Source of the DNA: Leifsonia tongyongensis
GTDB taxonomy: Bacteria > Actinomycetota > Actinomycetes > Actinomycetales > Microbacteriaceae
Assembly (NCBI RefSeq): GCF_010686705.1
Contig: NZ_JAAGWY010000003.1
Location: 1-64,000, forward strand
Direction: 5' to 3'
Length of the DNA: 64,000 bases
The translations under genes were made by a program, and so were the position numbers. Shown here one piece after another: positions 1-11,340 of this stretch. Position 1 is the first letter of the stretch; each line of letters begins with the position of its first letter. The notes under the pieces are model-generated. The model made no database searches and was not told the DNA's origin. It saw nothing but the letters and a program-made list of their open reading frames with translations.

Positions 1-2
1 CC

Positions 3-77
3 AACGACATCGACCCCACCCGCACCTACTGGCGCAACAACCAAAAAGCCCCCGGCCGATGGCCAGGGGCTTCCTAG
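3..77 (+). CDS. possible 3' end of an unidentified CDS (partial)
   Basis: The window edge opens in a frame that reads 24 codons and stops with TAG at 75-77. The tail starts NDIDPTRTYWRNN. It resembles the polar C-terminal tails of actinobacterial HNH/DUF222 proteins or of IS481-type transposases, but it is too short to assign. The paired repeats just downstream would fit an element end, which is inference. The 3' end overlaps the hairpin that may terminate the opposite-strand tRNA. Confidence 0.25.
   Translation, partial: NDIDPTRTYWRNNQKAPGRWPGAS
43..70 (-). terminator. rho-independent terminator of tRNA-Ser (minus strand)
   Basis: Arms 48-57 and 61-70 pair over ten positions with one C/A mismatch around a 3-nt loop. 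On the minus strand the stem is followed by TTTTT (47-43). It lies 58 nt beyond the 3' end of the minus-strand tRNA-Ser, so it is the likely stop for that transcript. Confidence 0.55.
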
Positions 78-78
78 A

Positions 79-122
79 TGAGACCTAAGTCGCGACTCAG
101 GTGAGACCTATGTCCCGACTCA
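79..122. repeat. two direct 21-bp quasi-palindromic repeats
   Basis: Copies at 79-99 and 102-122 differ at only two of 21 positions and both read TGAGACCTA.GTC.CGACTCA. Each copy is itself a partial palindrome (TGAG...CTCA, and a perfect agtcgcgact core in copy 1). They sit between a coding tail and a tRNA gene. Possible roles are an element end, a protein-binding site or a remnant; the sequence alone does not decide. Confidence 0.6.
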
Positions 123-127
123 TCACA

Positions 128-215
128 TGGCGGAGAATGGGGGATTCGAACCCCCGAGGGCTTGCACCCAACACGCTTTCCAAGCGTGCGCCATAGGCCA
201 CTAGGCGAATTCTCC
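128..215 (-). tRNA. tRNA-Ser(GGA)
   Basis: The reverse complement folds as a class II tRNA: acceptor GGAGAAT/ATTCTCC, a long variable arm, a T-loop GGTTCGAATCC and an encoded CCA end. The anticodon loop of CGCTTGGAAAGCG carries GGA, which reads UCC/UCU serine codons. The length of 88 nt including CCA is normal for tRNA-Ser. Confidence 0.95.
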
Positions 216-259
216 TGGCTGGCGCATTCCCCGTATTCGAAGAACGGCCACGAAGCATC

Positions 260-859
260 CTACCTGCTCAGACGGGTGCCTCGCGCCGCCTGCTCCCGCT
301 GCAGTAACCAGAAGACCAGCGCGACGAGCCCGATCGCGACCATCGTGCCCAGCCAGGCGAACACGACGAGCAACCCCAGCCGGTCGGCGCGCTGCTCGGT
401 CGGAATCAGTGACTGGGCGCCCATGACGACCTGATTTCCGCTCCTGACCTCGACAGTCGCGAACCGCAGGCCTGCCCTCGGCTGCCAGGTGACGTGATTC
501 GATCCCTCGGATGCAGCTGCCGAGATGACGCCCGCCGGCGGCTCCGCGAGCCGGCCGTCCAGGTAGCCGTTGCCGGAGACCGGGTGCCCGCTCGCGTCGT
601 ACACCACGACGAACGGCGCGAGGCTCGCCGCGAGGTCGACGCGTGGAAGTCCGTCGACCGTCGAGCTGGAGCCCGTGGAAAGCTCACTTGCGACCTGCGT
701 GGCCAGCTGGGCGCCCACCTGGTCGGCGGCCTGCCGGTCGAGCTGCTGGGCGACGACGTACACCGTTCCGAGCGCGGAGGTCGCGACGACCACACCGATG
801 ATCCAGGCTGCAAGGCGATCCATGCTGGGAAAACTACGCCTCCGGCGGTCGCGCGGCAT
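260..859 (-). CDS. two-TM membrane protein with extracytoplasmic sensor-like domain
   Basis: A protein of 199 aa with an Arg-rich cytoplasmic N-terminus, a transmembrane helix at about residues 14-37, an extracytoplasmic domain of about 120 residues, a second helix at about 162-187 and a short basic tail. The layout is that of the sensor half of a histidine kinase or chemoreceptor, including a VVVYDASGHPVSGNGYLDGR stretch typical of periplasmic PAS/CACHE-like folds. No kinase, HAMP or GGDEF domain follows. The ATG at 859 is used; an in-frame ATG at 823 just before the first helix is an alternative. It is divergent from the SRP RNA gene. Function unknown; it may be a signalling accessory protein or a remnant. 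Confidence 0.75.
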   Translation of the reverse strand: MPRDRRRRSFPSMDRLAAWIIGVVVATSALGTVYVVAQQLDRQAADQVGAQLATQVASELSTGSSSTVDGLPRVDLAASLAPFVVVYDASGHPVSGNGYLDGRLAEPPAGVISAAASEGSNHVTWQPRAGLRFATVEVRSGNQVVMGAQSLIPTEQRADRLGLLVVFAWLGTMVAIGLVALVFWLLQREQAARGTRLSR

Positions 860-892
860 CAGCCGCTCGGATGATTGGGTAAACTGGTCAAC

Positions 893-980
893 GGCTCCTC
901 ACGTGGCGCCATCCAGGCCAACTCCCCCAGGACGGAAACGTAGCAAGGGTAACCGGGCTCTGGCGGGTGCGTGAGGGGTC
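893..980 (+). ncRNA. ffs: signal recognition particle RNA (4.5S/small SRP type)
   Basis: The strand shows the conserved SRP domain IV: GGCCAACTCCCCCAGG, the GGAAAC-type tetraloop region (GACGGAAACGTAGC) and the 3' strand AAGGGTAACCGGGC. The ends CCTCACG (897-903) and CGTGAGG (970-976) pair. A TTTTT run at 981-985 acts as the terminator. It is the RNA core that binds Ffh for co-translational membrane targeting. Exact ends are estimated from the pairing. Confidence 0.93.
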
Positions 981-1037
981 TTTTTCGTTTCTGTGGAGAA
1001 CTCCCCAGCGCAGATCACCCGACGGTAGGTTGGAGAG

Positions 1038-3146
1038 GTGTCCCACTCCATCTACATCACCTCAGCTGAAGGACACACGGGCAAATCGACGGTCGCCCTC
1101 GGCGTCCTCGAGCTCCTCTCCCGCTCCGTCGGGCGGGTGGGAGTCTTCCGGCCGATAGCCCGCTCCACGGTCGAGAAGGACTACGTTCTCGAACTGCTTC
1201 TCGGGCGCGTGACCGCGCCGGTCGAGTACGAGGAGAGCATCGGGGTCACCTACGACGATGTGCACGCCGACCCGGACGCGGCACTGTCGACCATCGTCCA
1301 GCGCTTCCATGCCGTCGAAGCCCGGTGTGACGCGGTGGTGGTGCTGGGCTCCGACTTCACCGACGTGAGCAGCCCGACCGAACTCGGCTACAACGCGCGC
1401 ATCGCGGCCAACCTCGGCGCTCCGGTGCTCCTCGTCCTCGGCGGCCGCATCGGCCAGGGTCTCGGCGAACGGCTCGGGCAGGCCGATCCGCGCCCGGCCG
1501 ACGATCTTCGGCAGCTGGCCGAGATCGCACAGGCGGAACTGAAAGCAGAGCACGCGGCCCTCCTTGCCGTCATCGTGAACCGGGCGGATGCAGACCACGA
1601 ACGCGAGATCACCGCGGCGGTTCGCGCGGCCGTTCCTGCGCAGACGATGGTCTGGGCGATCCCCGAAGACCCGTACCTCGTAGCCCCGAGCATGCGCTCC
1701 ATCCTCGAAGCGATCGACGGCACACTTGTCTCGGGCGACGAAAAACTGCTCGCCCGCGAGGCGCTCGGAGTCGTCGTCGCCGGAATGTCGATGGTGAACG
1801 TCCTTCCGCGCCTGATCGAGGGTTCCGTCGTCGTCATTCCCGGCGACCGCGTCGAGACGCTCCTGGCGGTTCTCATGGCGAACGCCTCGGGTACCTTCCC
1901 GTCCGTCGCCGGAATCGTGCTGAACGGCGGGTTCGACCTTCCGGAACCGATCACGCGCCTCATCGATGGGCTCCGCTCGACGCTTCCGGTCGTCTCCACC
2001 GACCTGGGCACCTACGAGACGACGGTTCGCATCACGAGCGCGCGCGGTCGTCTGGCCGCCGATTCCCAGCGCAAATACGACACAGCTCTCGCGTTGTTCG
2101 AGCTGAGCGTCGATGGTCTCGAACTCCTGGAGCGACTCGATGTGAGCCGCTCGAACGTGGTCACACCGCTCATGTTCGAGTTCGACCTGCTCGAGCGTGC
2201 GCGAGCGGCGGACAAGCACATCGTCCTTCCCGAGGGTGACGACGACCGCATCCTCCGCGCAGCCGCGACCCTCCTGGCGCGCGGGGTCGCGAGGCTGACG
2301 ATCCTCGGCGAGCCGTTCGAGGTGCGCTCGCGCGCGATCGGTCTCGGGCTCGACCTGTCCGGTGCCGACGTGCTCAGCCCGTTCGACGATGTGCTCCGCT
2401 TCCGGTTCGCCGAAGAGTACGCGCGGCTCCGGGCGCACAAGGGGATCACGATCGACCAGGCAGCCGACACCGTCACCGACGCGTCCTACTTCGGAACGAT
2501 GATGGTGCACCTCGGTCTTGCCGACGGGATGGTCTCCGGCGCCGCCCACACGACGGCGCACACCATCAGGCCGGCCTTCGAGATCATCAAGACGCGTCCG
2601 GAGGTCTCGGTGGTGTCGAGTGTGTTCCTCATGGCGCTCGCCGACCGTGTTCTCGTCTACGGGGACTGCGCGGTCATCCCGGACCCGACCGCGGAACAGC
2701 TCGCGGACATCGCCATCTCCTCCTCCGAGACGGCGGCGCAGTTCGGTATCGAGCCACGGGTGGCCATGCTCTCGTACTCGACGGGCGAGTCCGGCACGGG
2801 GGCCGATGTCGACAAGGTCAGAGCGGCGACAGCGCTCGTCCGCGAACGCAACCCGCTCCTGCCCGTCGAGGGCCCGATCCAGTACGACGCGGCGGCGGAT
2901 GCGGCGGTCGCGGCCTCCAAGATGCCCGGCTCCGAGGTGGCCGGCCGCGCGACGGTGTTCATCTTCCCCGACCTCAACACCGGCAACAACACCTACAAGG
3001 CGGTCCAGCGGAGCGCCGGGGCTGTAGCGATCGGCCCTGTCCTCCAGGGTCTCCGCAAGCCGATCAACGACCTCTCGCGCGGTGCGCTCGTCGACGACAT
3101 CGTGAACACCGTGGCCATCACAGCTATTCAGGCGGAACTCGCATGA
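1038..3146 (+). CDS. pta: phosphate acetyltransferase (long form)
   Basis: A 702-residue long-form Pta that converts acetyl-CoA and phosphate to acetyl phosphate. The N-terminal third is a P-loop dethiobiotin-synthetase-like domain (SAEGHTGKSTVALGVL near residue 10). A DRTGG-type middle domain follows, and from about residue 375 comes the catalytic PTA_PTB domain (HIVLPEGDDDRILRAA ... YSTGESGTGADVDKVRAAT ... FPDLNTGNNTYKA). The GTG start at 1038 is preceded by GGAGAG. The stop overlaps the ackA start (ATGA), so the two are translationally coupled. Together they form the reversible acetate overflow/uptake pathway; acs at 32.5-34.5 kb provides the high-affinity route. Confidence 0.97.
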   Translation: MSHSIYITSAEGHTGKSTVALGVLELLSRSVGRVGVFRPIARSTVEKDYVLELLLGRVTAPVEYEESIGVTYDDVHADPDAALSTIVQRFHAVEARCDAVVVLGSDFTDVSSPTELGYNARIAANLGAPVLLVLGGRIGQGLGERLGQADPRPADDLRQLAEIAQAELKAEHAALLAVIVNRADADHEREITAAVRAAVPAQTMVWAIPEDPYLVAPSMRSILEAIDGTLVSGDEKLLAREALGVVVAGMSMVNVLPRLIEGSVVVIPGDRVETLLAVLMANASGTFPSVAGIVLNGGFDLPEPITRLIDGLRSTLPVVSTDLGTYETTVRITSARGRLAADSQRKYDTALALFELSVDGLELLERLDVSRSNVVTPLMFEFDLLERARAADKHIVLPEGDDDRILRAAATLLARGVARLTILGEPFEVRSRAIGLGLDLSGADVLSPFDDVLRFRFAEEYARLRAHKGITIDQAADTVTDASYFGTMMVHLGLADGMVSGAAHTTAHTIRPAFEIIKTRPEVSVVSSVFLMALADRVLVYGDCAVIPDPTAEQLADIAISSSETAAQFGIEPRVAMLSYSTGESGTGADVDKVRAATALVRERNPLLPVEGPIQYDAAADAAVAASKMPGSEVAGRATVFIFPDLNTGNNTYKAVQRSAGAVAIGPVLQGLRKPINDLSRGALVDDIVNTVAITAIQAELA

Positions 3147-4330
3147 GCACCATCCTCGTCATCAACAGCGGGTCGTCGTCGTTCAAGTACCAGCTGATCG
3201 ACATGGACACCGAGAACGCGATCGCGAGCGGCCTCGTCGAGCGGATCGGCGAATCCTCGGGACACACCACGCACCGTGGACCTTCGGGCACGAGCGAACG
3301 CACCCTGGAGATCCCGGACCACACGGCGGGATTCCGCGCCATGCTCGACGCCTTCGCACAGAGCGGCCCCAGCCTCGACGACGACCCGCCCATCGCGATC
3401 GGTCACCGTGTCGTGCACGGTGGCAAACGGTTCTTCGAACCCACCATCGTGACGCCGCTCGTCGAACTCAACATCGAAGACCTCTCCGACCTCGCGCCGC
3501 TGCACAACCCGGCGAACCTCGAAGGGATCCGCGCGGCCGAGAAGGCGTTCCCCGACGTTCCTCACGTCGCGGTCTTCGATACGGCGTTCCACCAGACGCT
3601 CGCCCCCGAGGCGTACACCTACGCGATCGACGCGGAGCTCGCCGAACGCCATCGCGTGAGGCGCTACGGCTTCCATGGGACGAGCCACAAGTACGTCTCC
3701 GAGGAGGCGGCACGATACCTCGGAAAGCCGCTCGCCGACCTGAAGCAGATCGTGCTCCACCTCGGCAACGGGGCGTCCGCCTGTGCAATCGACGGCGGAC
3801 GATCGGTCGACACCTCGATGGGGATGACACCGCTGGAAGGGCTCGTCATGGGTTCGCGGTCGGGAGACATCGACCCGGCCGTGCTGATCCATCTCAGCCG
3901 CAGGGCCGGTCTCGACACCGACGGTCTCGACGAACTCCTCAACCGCCGCAGCGGCCTCGTAGGGCTGGCGGGTCGCGGTGACATGCGCGACGTGACGCGG
4001 GCCGCGGCCGGCGGTGACGCATCCGCCGAACGGGCGCTCGCGACCTACCTGCACCGGCTCAAGCACTACATCGGCGCCTACTTCGCCGTTCTCGGCGGCC
4101 TCGACGTCATCACCTTCACTGCCGGGGTGGGCGAGAACAGTGAAGTCGTCCGCGCCGGAGCGCTGGAAGGGCTGGGCGCGCTGGGCATCCGGCTCGATCC
4201 CGAACGGAATGCCGTACGCAGCCGCGATCCGCGGACGATCTCGGCCGACGACTCTGCGGTGACGGTGCTCGTGATCCCGACCGACGAGGAGCTCGAGATC
4301 GCGCGGCAGACGCAAGCCGCCATCGCCTGA
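3143..4330 (+). CDS. ackA: acetate kinase
   Basis: A 395-residue AckA that makes acetate and ATP from acetyl phosphate and ADP. Family signatures in order are NSGSSSFKYQL at the N-terminus, GHRVVHGGKRF, FHGTSHKYVS, the phosphate-binding HLGNGASACAIDGG followed by GLVMGSRSGDIDP, and the adenosine-binding FTAGVGENS near the C-terminus. The length is the usual 395-400 aa. The start overlaps the pta stop by 4 bp, which makes an operon. Confidence 0.97.
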   Translation: MSTILVINSGSSSFKYQLIDMDTENAIASGLVERIGESSGHTTHRGPSGTSERTLEIPDHTAGFRAMLDAFAQSGPSLDDDPPIAIGHRVVHGGKRFFEPTIVTPLVELNIEDLSDLAPLHNPANLEGIRAAEKAFPDVPHVAVFDTAFHQTLAPEAYTYAIDAELAERHRVRRYGFHGTSHKYVSEEAARYLGKPLADLKQIVLHLGNGASACAIDGGRSVDTSMGMTPLEGLVMGSRSGDIDPAVLIHLSRRAGLDTDGLDELLNRRSGLVGLAGRGDMRDVTRAAAGGDASAERALATYLHRLKHYIGAYFAVLGGLDVITFTAGVGENSEVVRAGALEGLGALGIRLDPERNAVRSRDPRTISADDSAVTVLVIPTDEELEIARQTQAAIA

Positions 4331-4388
4331 CCCGGCCGCACTTCCAGCGGCCTGCGCCTGCGCTCATACTGGGACCAGTGGTGTTCTG

Positions 4389-5681
4389 ATGACGCGGCAT
4401 GCACGAACAGCAGCAGTAGGACTGCTCCTCGCCGCCCTCGCGCTCGCAGGGTGTTCGGGGGAACCGCAACGCGCGCAGGTCGGTCCGCATTTCGTCACCG
4501 CGCCGCTCGTCTACCTCAGCACAGTGCTCTGGCCGCCGCCCCTCTCACTGGTCGGGCTGACGCCCGGGTCGCGCATCCAGCTCGAGGCCCGAGTCGACGC
4601 ACCGGGCGGCCGCTGGGAATCGGATGCCACCTACACCGTGCCGAGCACCGGCATCATCGACCTCAATGCGGTTCGACCCCAGCTCGCACCGTTCGGGACA
4701 CCCGACTCGGCGGGGCTCATCTGGTCGCTCCAGGGACCCGACCTCGCACCCGATGCCGCTGCGCGCTTGTGGACCGAGTCGACCGTCGGGGTGCACATCG
4801 CAGCCGTCGACGACGGTCGGGTGGTCGCATCCACCGTGCTCGAGCTCGCGGGGCTCGGGACGGTCATGACGCCGCTGGTCGTGCTGGCCGACGAGCTCGG
4901 TGGCACCCCGGCGAACCCGTCGACGGCTGAGGACGACTCGCCGGCGGGGCTGTTCTACGACCCGCGGGGCCCCTTCCACCCCCAGGCGCCCGCCGTGATC
5001 GTGTTCGACGACGACTCCACCGGGGCATCTGAACCCTACGTCGGGCCGCTGCTCGCACTCTTCGGGATCGGCGTGTTCGTGGTTCCGGTCGAGCGCGCCG
5101 CCGACCAGGTCCACGTCAGCTCGACCATCACTACTGGGAAGATCGGCGCGATCATCGGCTGGCTCCAGGGACGCTTCGACGTCGACCAGAAGCACATCTT
5201 CGTCTACGGTTCGTCGCAGTCGGAGCCGCTCGCACTCTGGACGGCCGCGCACTTCCGGTCCCACATCTACGGCGCGTTCGGGGCGGGCGGCGCCACCGCG
5301 CTCCTCTGCCGGTCGCCCGAGGGCGCCTCGACGATCTTCGATGCCTCGGGTCCGGTGCCGTGCGAACGCAACAGCCAGACCGTCTTCGACTCGAGCGTGG
5401 CCCCGCTGAGCGGCATCGCCGGCCCCGTGGTCCTCGCGTGCACCCGGTCGGACGAGGTCCTCCCGAGCGCCTGCGACTGGCAGGACGCCGCGATGCGGCT
5501 CCGCGGCAGGCACCCGGACGACGTGGACATCCGTGTTGACGGCGCGGCGCACGCGATCACCGTTCCGCCGGGTCTTCCGCTCGAACTGCCCCCGGCGCCG
5601 GCTGCACAGGCGACCGAACGGGCGAGGGTCGCGTTCTGGGAGGCTGTCGGCCGGACCCTCGTCAGGACGGCCAGATCGTGA
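4389..5681 (+). CDS. secreted BAAT/acyl-CoA thioesterase-like lipoprotein, copy 1
   Basis: A 430-residue lipoprotein: a signal peptide with lipobox LALAGC, an N-terminal beta-sandwich of the acyl-CoA thioester hydrolase/bile-acid-CoA transferase type (VGLTPGSRIQLEARVDA ... LIWSLQGP) and a C-terminal alpha/beta-hydrolase (BAAT_C type). The putative triad is intact: Ser in YGSSQSEPLAL, Asp in TRSDEVLPS and His in GAAHAITVPP. Known relatives cleave or transfer acyl groups from CoA inside cells; the lipoprotein export signal makes an extracytoplasmic esterase or acyltransferase more likely here (inference). It is the first of three tandem paralogs, with a GTGA overlap to the next. Confidence 0.85.
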   Translation: MTRHARTAAVGLLLAALALAGCSGEPQRAQVGPHFVTAPLVYLSTVLWPPPLSLVGLTPGSRIQLEARVDAPGGRWESDATYTVPSTGIIDLNAVRPQLAPFGTPDSAGLIWSLQGPDLAPDAAARLWTESTVGVHIAAVDDGRVVASTVLELAGLGTVMTPLVVLADELGGTPANPSTAEDDSPAGLFYDPRGPFHPQAPAVIVFDDDSTGASEPYVGPLLALFGIGVFVVPVERAADQVHVSSTITTGKIGAIIGWLQGRFDVDQKHIFVYGSSQSEPLALWTAAHFRSHIYGAFGAGGATALLCRSPEGASTIFDASGPVPCERNSQTVFDSSVAPLSGIAGPVVLACTRSDEVLPSACDWQDAAMRLRGRHPDDVDIRVDGAAHAITVPPGLPLELPPAPAAQATERARVAFWEAVGRTLVRTARS

Positions 5682-6988
5682 CCCGTCGACATGATCGACC
5701 ACTGTACGCCACCGCGGCCGTCGCGTTCGCCGTCGTCTTCGCGACAACCGTTTCGGGATGCACGGCCGATGCCGGAACGCCGGGAACCCGCTTCGTCATC
5801 GGTCAGCTCAATGCGAGCGCCACCGACCCGGTCACCATGTCGATCGTCGGACTGCAGCCCGGACTCGACGTCACGGTGGAAGCGACGGTGACCGCGGCCG
5901 GGGAACAGTGGAGTTCGCGGGTGGTCTACCCGGTCTCGCCGAGCGGCTCGGTCGACCTCGCCGTGGCCCGACCATCGATGGCTCCTTATCCTGAGGCGGA
6001 TGCGTCCGGTCTCCTCTGGTCACTCGAAGGACCGTCGCAGAGCCAGCCCCAGCTGGAACGCACCTGGGCCGACGGTGACCGCGATATCGTGCTCGCCGCA
6101 AGCGAGGGCGGCCACGTCGTTGCGACAGCCACGATCCATCGGCCGGGGCTCGCCGGATTCGCCACCGTCATGCCGGCTTTCGCCGGCGACGTCGTGCAGG
6201 GTGCGAAAGGCAAGCCGATGGGAGGCACGGCCTACGATCTCCGCCTCGGCACGTTCTACAGGCCGGTGACCCTGGTGGAGGGTCGCAAACCGGCGGTCAT
6301 GCTGATCGACGGCGACGACGGGGGTGCATCCGCCCCGTTCATCGCAGGCCAGCTGGCCCGCGATGGTTTCCCGACCTTCGTGCTGCCCGCATTCGGGCCG
6401 GAAGGCCAGATCCCCGGATCGTCGGCCCTGTCGGTCGAAGCGTTCGACGCGGGCCTCGCCTGGCTGCGCGAACAGCCGAATATCGACCCCCAGCGCATCT
6501 TCACGTTCGGATCCTGGCGCGCGTCGGCTCTGGCACTCTGGCTCGCAGCGAATGAACCGCAGCGTGTCTACGGCACCATCGCCGTCTCCGGTGCAACAGC
6601 GCTCCTGTGCACCTCGGCCTCGGGCACCGCGATCATCACCCACGACGGTGTCGGTGTTCCGTGCGAAGACCCGAGCCGTACCATCGCCGACATGGCGCTC
6701 ATCCGGCTGGATCGCATCCCCGGTCCTGTCCTGCTGGCCTGCGGCGAGTTCGACGAGGTGCTCGGAAATGCGTGTTCGTGGCTGGGCGCCGGGGTGAGCA
6801 TCCGCGGGGCGCGTCCGGGTGACGAGTTCATCCGCGCGCCGGGCGCCGGGCATGCGATCGCCGTTCCGCCGATGCTCCCGGTCGGGCTCGCCGAACTGGA
6901 TCCGGCGACAGCGCAGGCGACGGAACAGGCCCGTGTCGCCTTCTGGTCGGGAGTGGAGCTCATGCTGCAGGCGGCGAGCCGATCATGA
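5678..6988 (+). CDS. secreted BAAT/acyl-CoA thioesterase-like lipoprotein, copy 2 (nucleophile replaced)
   Basis: A 436-residue paralog of its neighbours, with lipobox VSGC, the same beta-sandwich (IVGLQPGLDVTVEATVTA ... LLWSLEGP) and the C-terminal hydrolase fold. At the nucleophile elbow it reads FGSWRASALAL where copies 1 and 3 read GSSQS and GASRS, so a Trp sits at the expected Ser position. The Asp (CGEFDEVLG) and His (GAGHAIAVPP) remain. It may be inactive, use the adjacent Ser, or have a binding role. The start is GTG, overlapping copy 1 by 4 bp, and the stop overlaps copy 3 by 4 bp. Confidence 0.85.
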   Translation: MTRRHDRPLYATAAVAFAVVFATTVSGCTADAGTPGTRFVIGQLNASATDPVTMSIVGLQPGLDVTVEATVTAAGEQWSSRVVYPVSPSGSVDLAVARPSMAPYPEADASGLLWSLEGPSQSQPQLERTWADGDRDIVLAASEGGHVVATATIHRPGLAGFATVMPAFAGDVVQGAKGKPMGGTAYDLRLGTFYRPVTLVEGRKPAVMLIDGDDGGASAPFIAGQLARDGFPTFVLPAFGPEGQIPGSSALSVEAFDAGLAWLREQPNIDPQRIFTFGSWRASALALWLAANEPQRVYGTIAVSGATALLCTSASGTAIITHDGVGVPCEDPSRTIADMALIRLDRIPGPVLLACGEFDEVLGNACSWLGAGVSIRGARPGDEFIRAPGAGHAIAVPPMLPVGLAELDPATAQATEQARVAFWSGVELMLQAASRS

Positions 6989-8229
6989 TGAGACGACTGC
7001 GGGCCGCGGTCGCGGCGGTCGCCCTGCTCGGGCTCTTCAGCGGGCTCGCGGCCTGTACGACGGGAGGTTCGTCCCCGCTCGGTGCGCATTTCATCGTCAG
7101 CAAGGATCCGAGCGCATCGTGGTGGCCGCTCGACATCTGGGTCGAGGGCCTTGTGCCCGGCCACCAGGTGACCGTCGCGGCGAGTGCGAACTCGAGCGGC
7201 CGATGGACGTCACGAGCGACCTACGGGATTCCGGCGGATGGAGTGGTCGACCTGGGGACCGCGATGCCTGAACTCGCGCCATTCAGCAAACCGGATGCAA
7301 TGGGACTGTTCTGGTCGCTGGCGAGATCGGGTGCCGGCGCGGCCTCGACGAACAGCGAATGGGGTGACGGGACCGTGACGATCGACCTCACGGCCTCCGT
7401 AGATGGGCGCGTGGTCGCCCGCTACGCCGTTCATCGCATGGGTCTCGGGACCATCGTGGCTTCGCATGCTGTATTCGACAGCGGATTCCTGGGCGACTTC
7501 TTCTCGCCGACGGGCAACGCGATCGGGCTGCAACCCGCCGTTCTGGTTCTCGGCGGGGGCGACAACGGGATGCAGTCAGGAGTTCTGGCGGCGGCGCAGA
7601 TCGCCGGTTTCGGCTTTCCGACGCTCGCGTTGTCCTCCTTCGGGTCGACCGGGGGAGTGCTGCAGTCGGGCACTCTGCACGCGGAGACTCTCGTCGCCGC
7701 GCTGGCGTGGCTTCGCCAGCAGCCGGGGGTCGACAAGGATCGCGTCTTCGTCTTCGGTGCCTCCCGCTCGGCGCCGCTCGCGCTGTGGGCCGCGGTGAAT
7801 TATCCCTCGCTCGTGTTCGGTGCGTTCGCGCCCTCCGGGACGACCGGCGTCATCTGCACCTCGCCGGTGCCGGTTCCCGCGATCACCGTCGGAGGCGCCT
7901 GGGTGCCGTGCACGACGGGCACGAGTGTCGTGCGAGCCGCCGACGTGCTCCCGCTCCAGGAGATCCAGGGCCCCATTGTTCTCGCCTGCGCGGGCGAGGA
8001 TGAGACCTTGCCGAACTCCTGCGACTGGATGACCGCCGGTGAACGGGCGCGGGGGAATCAGTTCGGGGACACGTTCCTCCGTGCATCCGGTTCGACCCAT
8101 GCGCTCTACATCCCTCCGTACACGCCGCTGTACCTGCCCCCGTCGCCGACGGCGCAGGCGACCGAGAACGCGCGGGCAGCATTCTGGAGCGCCGTCGAGC
8201 GCACGCTGCACAGCGCGAGCCGCACGTGA
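6985..8229 (+). CDS. secreted BAAT/acyl-CoA thioesterase-like lipoprotein, copy 3
   Basis: A 414-residue paralog with lipobox LAAC and the N-terminal thioesterase-type beta-sandwich (WVEGLVPGHQVTVAASAN ... LFWSLARSG). The C-terminal alpha/beta hydrolase keeps a putative Ser in FGASRSAPLAL, Asp in AGEDETLPN and His in STHALYIPPYTPLYLPP. The last motif matches the GHLI-PPY pattern near the C-terminus of BAAT_C proteins. It ends the three-gene unit; an 87-nt gap then leads to dnaX. Substrate unknown. Confidence 0.85.
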   Translation: MMRRLRAAVAAVALLGLFSGLAACTTGGSSPLGAHFIVSKDPSASWWPLDIWVEGLVPGHQVTVAASANSSGRWTSRATYGIPADGVVDLGTAMPELAPFSKPDAMGLFWSLARSGAGAASTNSEWGDGTVTIDLTASVDGRVVARYAVHRMGLGTIVASHAVFDSGFLGDFFSPTGNAIGLQPAVLVLGGGDNGMQSGVLAAAQIAGFGFPTLALSSFGSTGGVLQSGTLHAETLVAALAWLRQQPGVDKDRVFVFGASRSAPLALWAAVNYPSLVFGAFAPSGTTGVICTSPVPVPAITVGGAWVPCTTGTSVVRAADVLPLQEIQGPIVLACAGEDETLPNSCDWMTAGERARGNQFGDTFLRASGSTHALYIPPYTPLYLPPSPTAQATENARAAFWSAVERTLHSASRT

Positions 8230-8316
8230 CGCGCAGCAGGTTCCGGATGCTCGGAGCGGGCTGCGCAAGCCTGTGGATGAGACTCTTCTGTCAGCGGCGC
8301 CAAGTAGCATAGGGGG

Positions 8317-10701
<2,385 letters not shown>

Positions 10702-10704
10702 CAC

Positions 10705-11301
10705 GTGTACGAAGGCATCGTCCAGGAACTGATCGACGAGCTCGGCCGCCTTCCCGGCATCGGGCCCAAGTCGGCACAGCGCATCGCGTTCCACATTCTG
10801 CAGACGGAGACCTTCGACGTCACCCGCCTCGCCGAAGTCTTGCTTGAGGTGCGCGACAAGGTGCGGTTCTGCGAGATCTGCGGCAACGTCTCCGAACAGG
10901 AGACCTGTTCGATCTGCCGTGACCCCCGACGCAACCCCGCGCTGATCTGCGTCGTCGAAGAGGCCAAAGACGTCGTGGCCATCGAACGCACCCGCGAATT
11001 CCGGGGTCTGTACCATGTGCTCGGCGGCGCGATCAGTCCGATCGACGGCGTCGGCCCTGACGACCTCCGTATCCGCCAGCTCATGCAGCGCCTCGCCGAC
11101 ACCACTGTGCAAGAGGTGATCATCGCCACCGATCCGAACCTCGAGGGCGAAGCGACGGCGACCTACCTCACCAGGTTGCTGAGCGCGCTCGAGATCCGTG
11201 TCACGCGTCTTGCATCCGGACTGCCTGTCGGCGGCGACCTCGAATACGCCGACGAGGTGACTCTCGGCCGCGCGTTCGAGGGGCGCCGCGTCGTCTCCTG
11301 A
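10705..11301 (+). CDS. recR: recombination protein RecR
   Basis: A 198-residue RecR, the usual length. The N-terminal helix-hairpin-helix ([24 protein letters not shown]) is followed by a four-Cys zinc finger ([16 protein letters not shown]) and a Toprim domain ([18 protein letters not shown]). It acts with RecO/RecF in loading RecA at gaps. The GTG start is 3 bp after the dnaX stop, so the two genes are probably co-transcribed. Confidence 0.96.
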   Translation: MYEGIVQELIDELGRLPGIGPKSAQRIAFHILQTETFDVTRLAEVLLEVRDKVRFCEICGNVSEQETCSICRDPRRNPALICVVEEAKDVVAIERTREFRGLYHVLGGAISPIDGVGPDDLRIRQLMQRLADTTVQEVIIATDPNLEGEATATYLTRLLSALEIRVTRLASGLPVGGDLEYADEVTLGRAFEGRRVVS

Positions 11302-11340
11302 CGAATTCTGCCGCTACCCATCGGTACAGGCGTGTGCTTG

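Noticed and set aside
1062-2561. 499-codon minus frame over pta
   Set aside because: The composition is typical of a GC-rich antisense shadow and pta is certain on the other strand.
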